Source: Maribacter litoralis (GTDB lineage Bacteria; Bacteroidota; Bacteroidia; Flavobacteriales; Flavobacteriaceae). From it: a DNA stretch of 64,000 nt. A program made the translations under genes and the position numbers. Positions 37,585 to 44,946 of the stretch are shown here, piece after piece. The stretch lies in contig NZ_QCZD01000003.1 in the NCBI RefSeq assembly GCF_003075045.1, forward strand, positions 806,001 through 870,000. The letters run 5' to 3'. Each line of letters begins with the position of its first letter. The stretch's first letter is position 1. The notes under the pieces are model-generated. The model saw nothing but the letters and a program-made list of their open reading frames with translations, searched no databases and was not told where the DNA came from.

Positions 37585-38514
37585 ATGATTTCAAGCATTT
37601 TTGAGAAAACAAAACCGGTGAATTTCATAATTCTTCTGGTTTTTTTGTTTCTATTTTACTGGTCGGTTCAATTTTACTTATTTGATTTTGAAATAAGTGA
37701 AGTCAATATTGTGCCTTCAATTGGAATTTTATCTGTTGTTCTTTTTAGCGTTTTTGTTGTTGACTTTATTGTAAAACGTAATAAACTCACGGGCACAAAT
37801 TCTTATGCAATATTGTTTTTTACGTTGCTTTTTGTGGTGTTTCCTGAAACTTTGGTGGATAATAAGGCTATTTTAACCAGTTTTTTTCTCCTTTTGGCCA
37901 TGAGACGTTTATTGAGTATAAAATCTTTAAAAAACATTAAGCTAAAAATTTTTGATGCCGGACTTTGGATCTGCATTGCAAGTGTTTTTTATGAATGGGC
38001 GTTGCTATACTTGCTGTTGGTGTTTGCAGCTATTTTTATTTATGACCCAAAAAATATCAGAAACTGGTTGGTAATTTTATCTGTTGGCTTCTGTTATTTT
38101 ACGATTCTATACGGTATTTTATTACTTCTTGATAAGCCCAACTTTATTCAAGAACATTACGATTTCGCAATTGATTACGACGCAATATTTCCCATTCAAT
38201 GGTGGACAAGCTTAAAAATGACACTTTATGCCGTTTTAAATATGGCCATGGCTTTTTCTGCTTTTATTCACTTAAGTAAATCTGGGGTTGGTAAGGTTAT
38301 AGTAATGAGGTTAACCGCATTTTCTTTTATTATTGGGCTTGTAGTCAATATTTTGGTTACTTCAGATAATAACAATGCAGTGATAATCACCTTTTTTCCT
38401 TCAGTAGTTTTCATCGTAAATTATCTTCAATCTATTAAAAAACCTAAGTTTTTAGAACTGGTAGTTATAACTAGTATCATAGTTCCTATAATTGTCTACT
38501 TGGTAAAATTATAG
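37585..38514 (+). CDS. DUF6427 family polytopic membrane protein
   Basis: Membrane protein of 309 residues with about nine transmembrane segments and short loops. The start MISSIFEKTKPVNFIILLV and the internal YEWALLYLLLVFAAIFIYDPKNIRNW fit the family I recall as DUF6427. It lies in a run with the DUF4254 and GT9 genes, which suggests a role in cell-envelope glycan synthesis or export, but this is inferred from neighbours only. Confidence 0.72.
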   Translation: MISSIFEKTKPVNFIILLVFLFLFYWSVQFYLFDFEISEVNIVPSIGILSVVLFSVFVVDFIVKRNKLTGTNSYAILFFTLLFVVFPETLVDNKAILTSFFLLLAMRRLLSIKSLKNIKLKIFDAGLWICIASVFYEWALLYLLLVFAAIFIYDPKNIRNWLVILSVGFCYFTILYGILLLLDKPNFIQEHYDFAIDYDAIFPIQWWTSLKMTLYAVLNMAMAFSAFIHLSKSGVGKVIVMRLTAFSFIIGLVVNILVTSDNNNAVIITFFPSVVFIVNYLQSIKKPKFLELVVITSIIVPIIVYLVKL

Positions 38515-38531
38515 GTTACCGCTATAAACTT

Positions 38532-38539
38532 TATCTTTG
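38532..38539 (+). promoter_or_regulatory. -7 box (TATCTTTG) before the DUF4254 gene
   Basis: Perfect TAnnTTTG, 14 nt before the ATG at 38554, in the 39-bp gap after the DUF6427 gene. Could start a DUF4254-GT9 transcript. Confidence 0.4.
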
Positions 38540-38553
38540 TAAAAAAGGCTCTT

Positions 38554-39156
38554 ATGTTTAGCGAATTCGCGTTTAAAATTTTTAATGACAGTATTGAAAA
38601 ATATCATGTAAAGGATGATGTGTACCAAAGTTTTGAAAATCCTTATGCTAAAGAGGATATAGAACATTTATTATATCGAAAAAATTGGATCGATACTGTA
38701 CAGTGGCACTATGAAGATATTATTAGAAATCCGGATATTAATCCTGATGATGCTTTGGTCTTAAAGCGAAAAATTGATGCTAGTAATCAAGATAGAACCG
38801 ACTTGGTTGAATTTATCGATAGTTATTTTCTAAATAAATACCAATCGGTTGATGTTAAGCCAAGCGCCACTATTAATACCGAGAGCCCTGCTTGGGCTAT
38901 TGATAGGTTATCGATTTTGGCATTAAAGATCTATCATATGAAAGAAGAAGCTACGAGGGCAGATGCAACTTTGGCACATAGAGAAAAGTGTCAAACGAAG
39001 TTGGAAGTTTTATTGGAACAAAAAAATGATCTTTCACAGGCGATAGACCAGTTACTTTTTGATATTGAAAGTGGTACCAAGTATATGAAGGTGTATAAGC
39101 AAATGAAAATGTATAATGATGAGGAACTAAACCCCATCCTTCGTGGCAATAAATAG
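38554..39156 (+). CDS. DUF4254 domain protein
   Basis: Cytoplasmic, mainly helical protein of 200 residues. NWIDTVQWHYEDIIRNPDI near residue 48 and RKIDASNQDRTDLVEFID fit DUF4254, a family of unknown function in Bacteroidota. Its 3' end overlaps the glycosyltransferase gene by 14 bp, which implies translational coupling and perhaps a shared role in lipopolysaccharide core assembly. Confidence 0.82.
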   Translation: MFSEFAFKIFNDSIEKYHVKDDVYQSFENPYAKEDIEHLLYRKNWIDTVQWHYEDIIRNPDINPDDALVLKRKIDASNQDRTDLVEFIDSYFLNKYQSVDVKPSATINTESPAWAIDRLSILALKIYHMKEEATRADATLAHREKCQTKLEVLLEQKNDLSQAIDQLLFDIESGTKYMKVYKQMKMYNDEELNPILRGNK

Positions 39157-40195
39157 TTCTAAACATATATTGGTCATAAGACTCTCTGCAATGGGAGATG
39201 TTGCCATGTCCATTCCAGTGATCGCAGGTATCGTTAAAAAATACCCCGATGTAAAAATCACTGTGTTAACAAAAGCTTTTACTGCTCCCATTTTCCATGA
39301 TATACCTAATGTTTCTATTTTTATTGCGGATGTAAAAGGTAAGCATAAAGGCGTTTTGGGTCTTTGGAAGCTGTACAAAGAACTAAGAGCATTAAATATT
39401 GATGCTGTAGCGGATATTCATAATGTACTACGAAGTACAATTTTGAAGCAGTTTTTTAGACTGTCATTTATTCCCTTTGTACAACTTGATAAGGGTAGGG
39501 CAGAAAAGAAAGCGTTAATTGATGGCAATAGGACTGTTTTTAAGCCTCTAAAAACCACTTTTGATAGATATGCTGAAGTATTTGGTTTACTTGGCTTTCC
39601 CATTCTTAAAAGTGAAATGGTGAGTTTGGCTAAAAAATCTGCACCCAAAAGTTTTGAAGATTTAGTTCGTGATCATAATCAGCAATTGATAGGTATTGCA
39701 CCTTTTGCCGCTTTTCAGGGAAAAATGTATCCTTTGCACTTAATGCAAAAAGTGGTTTCGCAACTGGTTAGTACCGAACAGTATAAAATTGTACTATTTG
39801 GAGGTGGCGATAAAGAAGTGGAGGTTTTAACAAGTTGGGAAAAGCAATTTGCTAATTGTGTCAATGCTGCGGGTAAGTTATCGTTTTCACAAGAACTTAG
39901 TTTAATTTCAAACTTGAATTTGATGCTCGCCATGGATAGCGGAAATGCACATTTGGCGGCCATGTATGCAGTGCCAACCGTAACTATTTGGGGTGTAACG
40001 CATCCGTATGCTGGTTTTGCACCTTTTAATCAGCCAGTGGGTAATGCTCTTTTATCCGACAGAAAAAAATATCCTGCTATACCAACGTCCATTTATGGTA
40101 ACAAATATCCAGAAGGTTATGATAAAGTCATGGAAACTATCCACCCCGAAACCATCATTCAAAAAATAAGTGAAATTTTAAATGACGAAGTTTAA
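39143..40195 (+). CDS. Glycosyltransferase family 9 (heptosyltransferase-like)
   Basis: GT-B glycosyltransferase of 350 residues related to ADP-heptose:LPS heptosyltransferases. The start ILVIRLSAMGDVAMSIPVI is the family signature. Further: GIAPFAAFQGKMYPL, FGGGDKE, and MAMDSGNAHLAA-type motif (LMLAMDSGNAHLAAMYAVPTV) for donor binding. The frame begins at GTG 39143 inside the DUF4254 gene; this fits the conserved N-terminus. Probably acts on the lipopolysaccharide core. Confidence 0.88.
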   Translation: MAINSSKHILVIRLSAMGDVAMSIPVIAGIVKKYPDVKITVLTKAFTAPIFHDIPNVSIFIADVKGKHKGVLGLWKLYKELRALNIDAVADIHNVLRSTILKQFFRLSFIPFVQLDKGRAEKKALIDGNRTVFKPLKTTFDRYAEVFGLLGFPILKSEMVSLAKKSAPKSFEDLVRDHNQQLIGIAPFAAFQGKMYPLHLMQKVVSQLVSTEQYKIVLFGGGDKEVEVLTSWEKQFANCVNAAGKLSFSQELSLISNLNLMLAMDSGNAHLAAMYAVPTVTIWGVTHPYAGFAPFNQPVGNALLSDRKKYPAIPTSIYGNKYPEGYDKVMETIHPETIIQKISEILNDEV

Positions 40196-40809
40196 GAAGT
40201 AATTACTTTGGCTTCAATACTTTTAAAATATTGTTTTAATTGAGACATGAATCGATATTTTTTAGCAGCTGGTGCAGAACTGGTCATTAATGTTCGTACT
40301 CCGAAATATGAACTCATCAAAAATGTAGCTGCAGCTTCACAATCAACATGTCTATCGAGGTATCCATTAAATTTTCCTTTCTGTAAAGTGGTTACCAAGT
40401 TTACCTCCCAAACCGTTACAATTTCATTTAAATGCTTCATGATCACATCGTTCTTACCGTTAAATTCAGATAAGAAGTTGCTAAGAATAAATCCATAGTC
40501 CATTTCGTTATGAACAGCGGTTTCCATAGCATCGTCAAAACATTTGGTAATTAAGGTTAGAGGATTATCGTGACCTTCAATCGGTTCAATTAACATGCTG
40601 TATACCTTACGAGCCAATAAATTCTGTATAATTTGAACAAAGAAGTCCTCTTTAGACTCAAAATGATAATAGAATGCGCCTTTAGACAGGTCAAGTCTTT
40701 TTAAAATATCGTCTACGCTGGTATTATAATAACCTTGGGCATAAAACAACTCTAATCCTGTGGTCTGCATACGTTGCATGGTAGCCATGCGTTTTAAACT
40801 CTTGTTCAT
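40192..40809 (-). CDS. TetR/AcrR family transcriptional regulator
   Basis: One-component regulator of 205 residues. The N-terminal helix-turn-helix contains LFYAQGYYNTSVDDILKRLDLSKG followed by AFYYHFESKEDFF, the standard TetR recognition helix region. The C-terminal ligand domain is not assignable. It overlaps the GT9 stop by 4 bp on the opposite strand. A palindrome lies 23 bp upstream of its ATG, so autoregulation is likely. The effector is unknown. Confidence 0.92.
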   Translation of the reverse strand: MNKSLKRMATMQRMQTTGLELFYAQGYYNTSVDDILKRLDLSKGAFYYHFESKEDFFVQIIQNLLARKVYSMLIEPIEGHDNPLTLITKCFDDAMETAVHNEMDYGFILSNFLSEFNGKNDVIMKHLNEIVTVWEVNLVTTLQKGKFNGYLDRHVDCEAAATFLMSSYFGVRTLMTSSAPAAKKYRFMSQLKQYFKSIEAKVITS

Positions 40810-40832
40810 AATATTGAGATTTGGGTAAAACT

Positions 40833-40844
40833 GACCATGTGGTC
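40833..40844. promoter_or_regulatory. Palindromic operator candidate for the TetR regulator
   Basis: GACCATGTGGTC consists of perfect 5-bp arms GACCA/TGGTC around TG. It lies 23 bp upstream of the TetR start codon in the gap of 250 bp before the arsS operon end. The location suits an autoregulatory operator. Confidence 0.45.
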
Positions 40845-41002
40845 TTTTTATAGAACTCCCAATTTGTATATTGCTTCAAAATTTATAGATAAGATGCATA
40901 GTTTTTCGATGAACACATCTTTTGTTGTTGAAAAACAACACTTTAGAATTGTTTTGCAGACCGCTTGGTTGGTTCCGTTTTATGAAATTGTAGTTGTTTT
41001 AC

Positions 41003-41037
41003 CAGAAAAAACCGCTCAGTGCATACACTGAACGGTT
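41003..41037 (-). terminator. Terminator of the arsenosugar operon
   Basis: Stem AACCGCTCAGTG/CACTGAACGGTT with one mismatch around CATA. On the minus strand a T run follows (TTTTTCTGG). It lies 23 bp after the arsS stop. Confidence 0.8.
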
Positions 41038-41059
41038 CATTAACCATCTATAAATTTAG

Positions 41060-42115
41060 TTATGCAACGGTACCCTGGCAACTACTACCGGCACCTGCCG
41101 TACAGCCATAACAATGTTGAGATATAATGATGTTTCGGTCGTTCAATAAGTCCTCATTATAATCTTTAATATGTTTTACTTTGCTGGCTACTTTTAAATC
41201 TAGCATTTGGTTAAAATCACAATCATACAACCAACCATCCCAACTAATGGAAATTGTATTGGTGCACATTACATTTGCTACTGCAGACGGATTGTAAGCT
41301 TCCACTAATGCATACATGTAATCTTCGTAATTCTCCGATGCTATCAAGTAGTCCAAGAAGCGGGCAATTGGCAGATTGGTAATGGCGAAAAGGTTATGGA
41401 ATTGAATATCAAAATCTTCTTTCAAGGCTTTTTTGAAATCCTTCTCCATCGCAGCCTGATCTCCCGGTAAATACGCTCCTGATGGATTATATACTAAATC
41501 CAATCGTAAATCGCTGCCTGGCATACCATAGCCTCTTTCGTTTAATTCTTGTAATGCTTTAATCGATTTGTCAAAAACTCCGTCCCCTCTTTGCTTATCA
41601 GTTTTGCCACGGGTATAGTGCGGCATTGAAGAGATAACATGTACATTATGCTTTTTAAAGAAATCTGGTAAATCGTAGTATTTCTTATTGGCACGGATGA
41701 TAGTCAGGTTTGAACGAACAATAAAATCTTTAATTCCGGCTTTTGCTGCCTCTTCTACAAACCATCTAAAATCGGGGTTCATTTCTGGTGCACCACCCGT
41801 TAAATCCAATGTATGTGCGCCTGTATTTTTGATTACCTCAATACATTGCTGCATAGTTTCACGGGTCATAATCTCTTTACGATCGGGGCCAGCATCTACG
41901 TGGCAATGTTCACAAACCTGATTACACATGTAACCTACATTGATCTGTAGAATTTCAAGTTTTTTTGGGCGTAAAGGAAAATGGCCTATTTTGGCTATTT
42001 TGTCTTTAAAGTATGGAAGCTCGCCATCAGCAAATATGCCTCCGTTCAATATTTCTAACTGCTTGTTGGAAACTGCTAAATCGTTTCCTTTTGCTTTTAA
42101 TGATTTTGTAGCCAT
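41060..42115 (-). CDS. arsS: Arsenosugar biosynthesis radical SAM protein ArsS
   Basis: Radical SAM enzyme of 351 residues of the ArsS type, which forms a C-C bond between SAM-derived 5'-deoxyadenosyl and methylated arsenic, the key step to arsenosugars. The iron-sulfur motif C-x3-C-x2-C is CNQVCEHC at residues 64-71, followed by HVDAGPDR. LDLTGGAPEMNP is the SAM-contact region. Near the C-terminus further Cys residues lie in YDCDFNQ and in CYGCTAGAGSSCQG, typical of the family. It is the last gene of the minus-strand operon. Five 7-bp repeats stand just before its ATG. Confidence 0.9.
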   Translation of the reverse strand: MATKSLKAKGNDLAVSNKQLEILNGGIFADGELPYFKDKIAKIGHFPLRPKKLEILQINVGYMCNQVCEHCHVDAGPDRKEIMTRETMQQCIEVIKNTGAHTLDLTGGAPEMNPDFRWFVEEAAKAGIKDFIVRSNLTIIRANKKYYDLPDFFKKHNVHVISSMPHYTRGKTDKQRGDGVFDKSIKALQELNERGYGMPGSDLRLDLVYNPSGAYLPGDQAAMEKDFKKALKEDFDIQFHNLFAITNLPIARFLDYLIASENYEDYMYALVEAYNPSAVANVMCTNTISISWDGWLYDCDFNQMLDLKVASKVKHIKDYNEDLLNDRNIIISQHCYGCTAGAGSSCQGTVA

Positions 42116-42121
42116 TTTTTA

Positions 42122-42156
42122 GTTGTTCGTTGTTCGTTGTTCGTTGTTCGTTGTTC
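42122..42156 (-). repeat. Five 7-bp tandem repeats in front of arsS
   Basis: Five perfect copies of GTTGTTC (GAACAAC in the sense of arsS) end 6 nt before the arsS start codon. The unit is not a multiple of three and lies outside coding sequence, so copy changes would alter the leader only. Confidence 0.9.
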
Positions 42157-42299
42157 GCATTTTGTACAAATGCATTAAACTCTAACTTCACAACATTTAA
42201 TTTCTTTTTTTTACATGGATATTCATAATGAATATTCCATTTGCAATATTTTTTAAACCAGCTTTAATTTCATTGTATTGATTATTGAAGAAGGCTGCT

Positions 42300-42332
42300 A
42301 CGAACAACCATCAACCAATAACCAACAACGAA
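42300..42332. repeat. Degenerate 7-bp repeat array facing the arsS array
   Basis: ACGAACA, ACCATCA, ACCAATA, ACCAACA and a partial ACGAA follow with period 7. It is the complement-related counterpart of the GTTGTTC array at 42122-42156, so the 219-bp gap is bounded by facing repeats. It ends 2 bp before the stop of the upstream gene. Confidence 0.65.
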
Positions 42333-42334
42333 AT

Positions 42335-43519
42335 TTACATGGACAATTTATTATATTTATTCATCATCTGTACACCATGCACCAATGTTGCGCCACCTTC
42401 AATTGCAGCACCTACATGGACAGCCTCCATCATTTCTTCTTTTGTTATTCCTTTCTGTAAGCCATCTTTGGTATAGGCATCAATACAGTAAGGGCATTTA
42501 ACTACATGGGAAACTGCTAAGGCAATAAGCGACTTTTCCCTAGCACTTAGTGCGCCTTCTTCGAAAACCTTACCATAATAGTCAAAAAATTTAGTGCCTA
42601 GCTCTTCGCTCCACTCTGTAATTTTCCCGAATTTTCTTAAATCTGCTGGGTCGTAGTATGTATTAGCCATTTTTTTCTGAGTTTTAGTTTGTATTGTATT
42701 TTTTTGTTCATGATTAAAATAAATCGGAATTCCCTGACCCATTTTTTCCAGTTCAGGAAGTATTTCCATATTGTCCCAAATACCAGAGGTAAGCGTATCG
42801 CCGTATGCTTCGGGTAAATGGTTTTTGTACATTAATTTTTGTGCGGTTTCGGCATCGTATTCAAAAGAATGATGAGTATAAATTACTTCACCATTTATAA
42901 TATCTAACATCATATACCAGACCCTAGGTGTGCCATCATTTGCCGGCATACCAATAACTCCAGGATTAAGCCACACCTTTTCTTTTATGATTTGATGAAA
43001 TGGCAAGCCACAATGCCCCGCAATAATGATATTACTTTTAGTCTCTTTAAAACAACGTTCTTTACTTTCAGTGGCGTTAGATTTAAATATGAATTCTGAA
43101 GTGTTACCATAGTTTCCATGGACTACTGTTACTTTCTTATTGCCATAATCAAAGCTTATGTATTCAGGAATGTTTTTCATAGAATCTAAAGATTCTTTGG
43201 ATAAACGACCTTTAGTATATGGAAACCACATTTTTGAAAAATCGTCGCAACGGCTTCCGCTTTTAAAATCGCACCCACAGTCTTCGCTATCATTTGCCAA
43301 CTGTAATTCTACATTACCGGCAATGCTAACCGCACCCCATTTTTTAAATAGCTGTACGGTTTCTTCAGGTTGGGCACAATAGCCAGTTAAGTCTCCTGTA
43401 CTTATACAATTTTCAGGTGGGATACCTGCCTCGTCAGCAATCTGGATTAATTTTTCCAATGCCTGTAGGTTGCTGTACACACCTCCAAAAAGTAACAACT
43501 TTCCGGCTTTATTGCCCAT
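42335..43519 (-). CDS. Fused metallophosphoesterase and arsenosugar-associated CMD-like peroxidase
   Basis: Protein of 394 residues that joins two proteins usually encoded separately. Residues 1-268 are a calcineurin-like phosphoesterase: the metal-site motifs are degenerate at the start (LLFGGVYSNLQAL in place of DxHxN) but TGDLTGYCAQ, SIAGNVE, VHGNY and AGHCGLPF are present. Residues 284-394 are a carboxymuconolactone-decarboxylase/AhpD-like domain with GALSAREKSLIALAVSH and CPYC at 342-345, matching the arsenosugar-associated peroxidase-like family (TIGR04029, from memory). A 15-residue polar linker joins them, with no stop. I chose the ATG at 43519, 5 bp after the symporter stop; in-frame starts at 43540 and 43582 would overlap the symporter. 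Confidence 0.85.
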   Translation of the reverse strand: MGNKAGKLLLFGGVYSNLQALEKLIQIADEAGIPPENCISTGDLTGYCAQPEETVQLFKKWGAVSIAGNVELQLANDSEDCGCDFKSGSRCDDFSKMWFPYTKGRLSKESLDSMKNIPEYISFDYGNKKVTVVHGNYGNTSEFIFKSNATESKERCFKETKSNIIIAGHCGLPFHQIIKEKVWLNPGVIGMPANDGTPRVWYMMLDIINGEVIYTHHSFEYDAETAQKLMYKNHLPEAYGDTLTSGIWDNMEILPELEKMGQGIPIYFNHEQKNTIQTKTQKKMANTYYDPADLRKFGKITEWSEELGTKFFDYYGKVFEEGALSAREKSLIALAVSHVVKCPYCIDAYTKDGLQKGITKEEMMEAVHVGAAIEGGATLVHGVQMMNKYNKLSM

Positions 43520-43524
43520 ATGTT

Positions 43525-44865
43525 TTATTTCTTTATCCATGTAGGTATCATATAAACGATTAGGCAACATAATATGCCCCAAAAATTAATCCAAAGTAAC
43601 GAGGCATATTTGCCTGTTGTAAATATTAAGTTAGACGGAAACCAGTTAAATATTAAAAGGAAACCAAAAAGTAATCCTATAAAAACACTCAAGTGAAAGC
43701 TCATTTTTGATGCATTGTCTTTCCAAAAAAGGAAAACGGGAGTTAAACCGATGACCATAGTTCCACTAATGGTCGTTGCCGATAGAATTTCGGCATCTAA
43801 AAAAACAGGAATTGTACCAACTACTGCAACCGCTACCATGGACCAACGACCAAATTTTACCGTATGACCGAGATTTAGGTCCAGTGCCAATAGTTTAGAA
43901 AACGATGAAAAGGTAGAATCTAAGGTAGATGCTGCGGAGGTAATCATTATAAAATTGATGACCAATAGAATAACGGTGCCAAAAGCCTTGCCTACCTGTA
44001 CCGCTGCCTGACCTTGCATGCCTTGTGATTGTGCATAAACACCAATGATGCTAAAGAGAATGATACAAATAGCACCAAGAATACTTGCCCATAAAAAACT
44101 CTTTAATGTAACCTTGGGACTACTGATAAACCCTCTGTCTGTTAATACGGGATCATGAAAGGGATAACTGAAAGATTGTAACAAGGCAGCAAACAATAAA
44201 TTTAGTCCGGTTTCAAAAGACCAAACCCCAGAATTAAGTACTTCTGTAGTATCTATTGCATTGTCATTTCCGAAAATAGTGAACAATATTACCGCTAAAA
44301 GAACAGAAAATAATCCCATTTGGACAACATCGGTAAAAATTGAGCTGCTCATACCACCTTTTAGAACATACGATAATGTGAGTCCGGTAAATATTAAAAT
44401 GGACCAGTAATATGCAGTAGATCCCATATCGCCAAAATAAGATCCAATGACCATGGTATTGCTCCAGACTTCATTGAACAACCGAAATGCAATTAGAATT
44501 GAAAAAACGGTTACCGCAGTTTTGCCAAATTTTGAGGATAAGAAATGATGTATACTGGTGTATTTACCATGCAGTCTCATTTTATAGATGACGATACCTG
44601 CTACAGCAAATGACAGGTAATAACCCGCATAGGCAACGCCACCTACTATACCAAAGTCCAACCCTAAATTTGCCGCATTGGTTATACTCTTGGCGAATAT
44701 CCAAGAAATGATCAAACTGCCCATTAACATAAATGCATTGGGCGCTTTCTTTTTTTGGACAGCCTTAAAAAACTGATTGGTATCTTTTGCCCATGGGGAA
44801 AGAAAGAACAGCATCAAACTAGATGCTATTACTAATCCCCATTGCCAAATTTGTACTTCAGTCAT
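43525..44865 (-). CDS. Sodium:solute symporter family transporter
   Basis: Inner-membrane transporter of 446 residues with about 12-13 transmembrane helices, of the SSS family (LeuT fold). Features: SIHHFLSSKFGK after helix 3, the helix with LKGGMSSSIFTDVVQMG, and the sodium-site region ITSAASTLDSTFSSFSKLLALDL. The solute cannot be inferred. Its position between SusD and the arsenosugar enzymes suggests uptake of a substrate or export-linked transport for this pathway. A tandem heptamer array fills the gap to susD. Confidence 0.88.
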   Translation of the reverse strand: MTEVQIWQWGLVIASSLMLFFLSPWAKDTNQFFKAVQKKKAPNAFMLMGSLIISWIFAKSITNAANLGLDFGIVGGVAYAGYYLSFAVAGIVIYKMRLHGKYTSIHHFLSSKFGKTAVTVFSILIAFRLFNEVWSNTMVIGSYFGDMGSTAYYWSILIFTGLTLSYVLKGGMSSSIFTDVVQMGLFSVLLAVILFTIFGNDNAIDTTEVLNSGVWSFETGLNLLFAALLQSFSYPFHDPVLTDRGFISSPKVTLKSFLWASILGAICIILFSIIGVYAQSQGMQGQAAVQVGKAFGTVILLVINFIMITSAASTLDSTFSSFSKLLALDLNLGHTVKFGRWSMVAVAVVGTIPVFLDAEILSATTISGTMVIGLTPVFLFWKDNASKMSFHLSVFIGLLFGFLLIFNWFPSNLIFTTGKYASLLWINFWGILCCLIVYMIPTWIKK

Positions 44866-44880
44866 AAATTTATTTTTATT

Positions 44881-44946
44881 CCTAACTCCTAACTCCTAAC
44901 TCCTAACTCCTAACTCCTAACTCCTAACTCCTAACTCCTAACTCCT
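44881..44946 (-). repeat. Nine 7-bp tandem repeats filling the susD-symporter gap
   Basis: Nine perfect copies of CCTAACT plus a partial one run from 15 bp before the symporter ATG to the susD stop codon. In the sense of the genes the unit reads AGGAGTT, so each copy carries AGGAG, a Shine-Dalgarno core. The entire gap except 15 bp is repeat. Confidence 0.93.

Noticed and set aside
40837-41031. 64-residue plus-strand ORF in the gap before the arsS terminator
   Set aside because: It overlaps the TetR operator candidate and the arsS terminator, has no family features and no promoter.
42122-44946. Repeat arrays as CRISPR
   Set aside because: The units are 7 bp, directly adjacent, with no spacers, and no cas genes are nearby.
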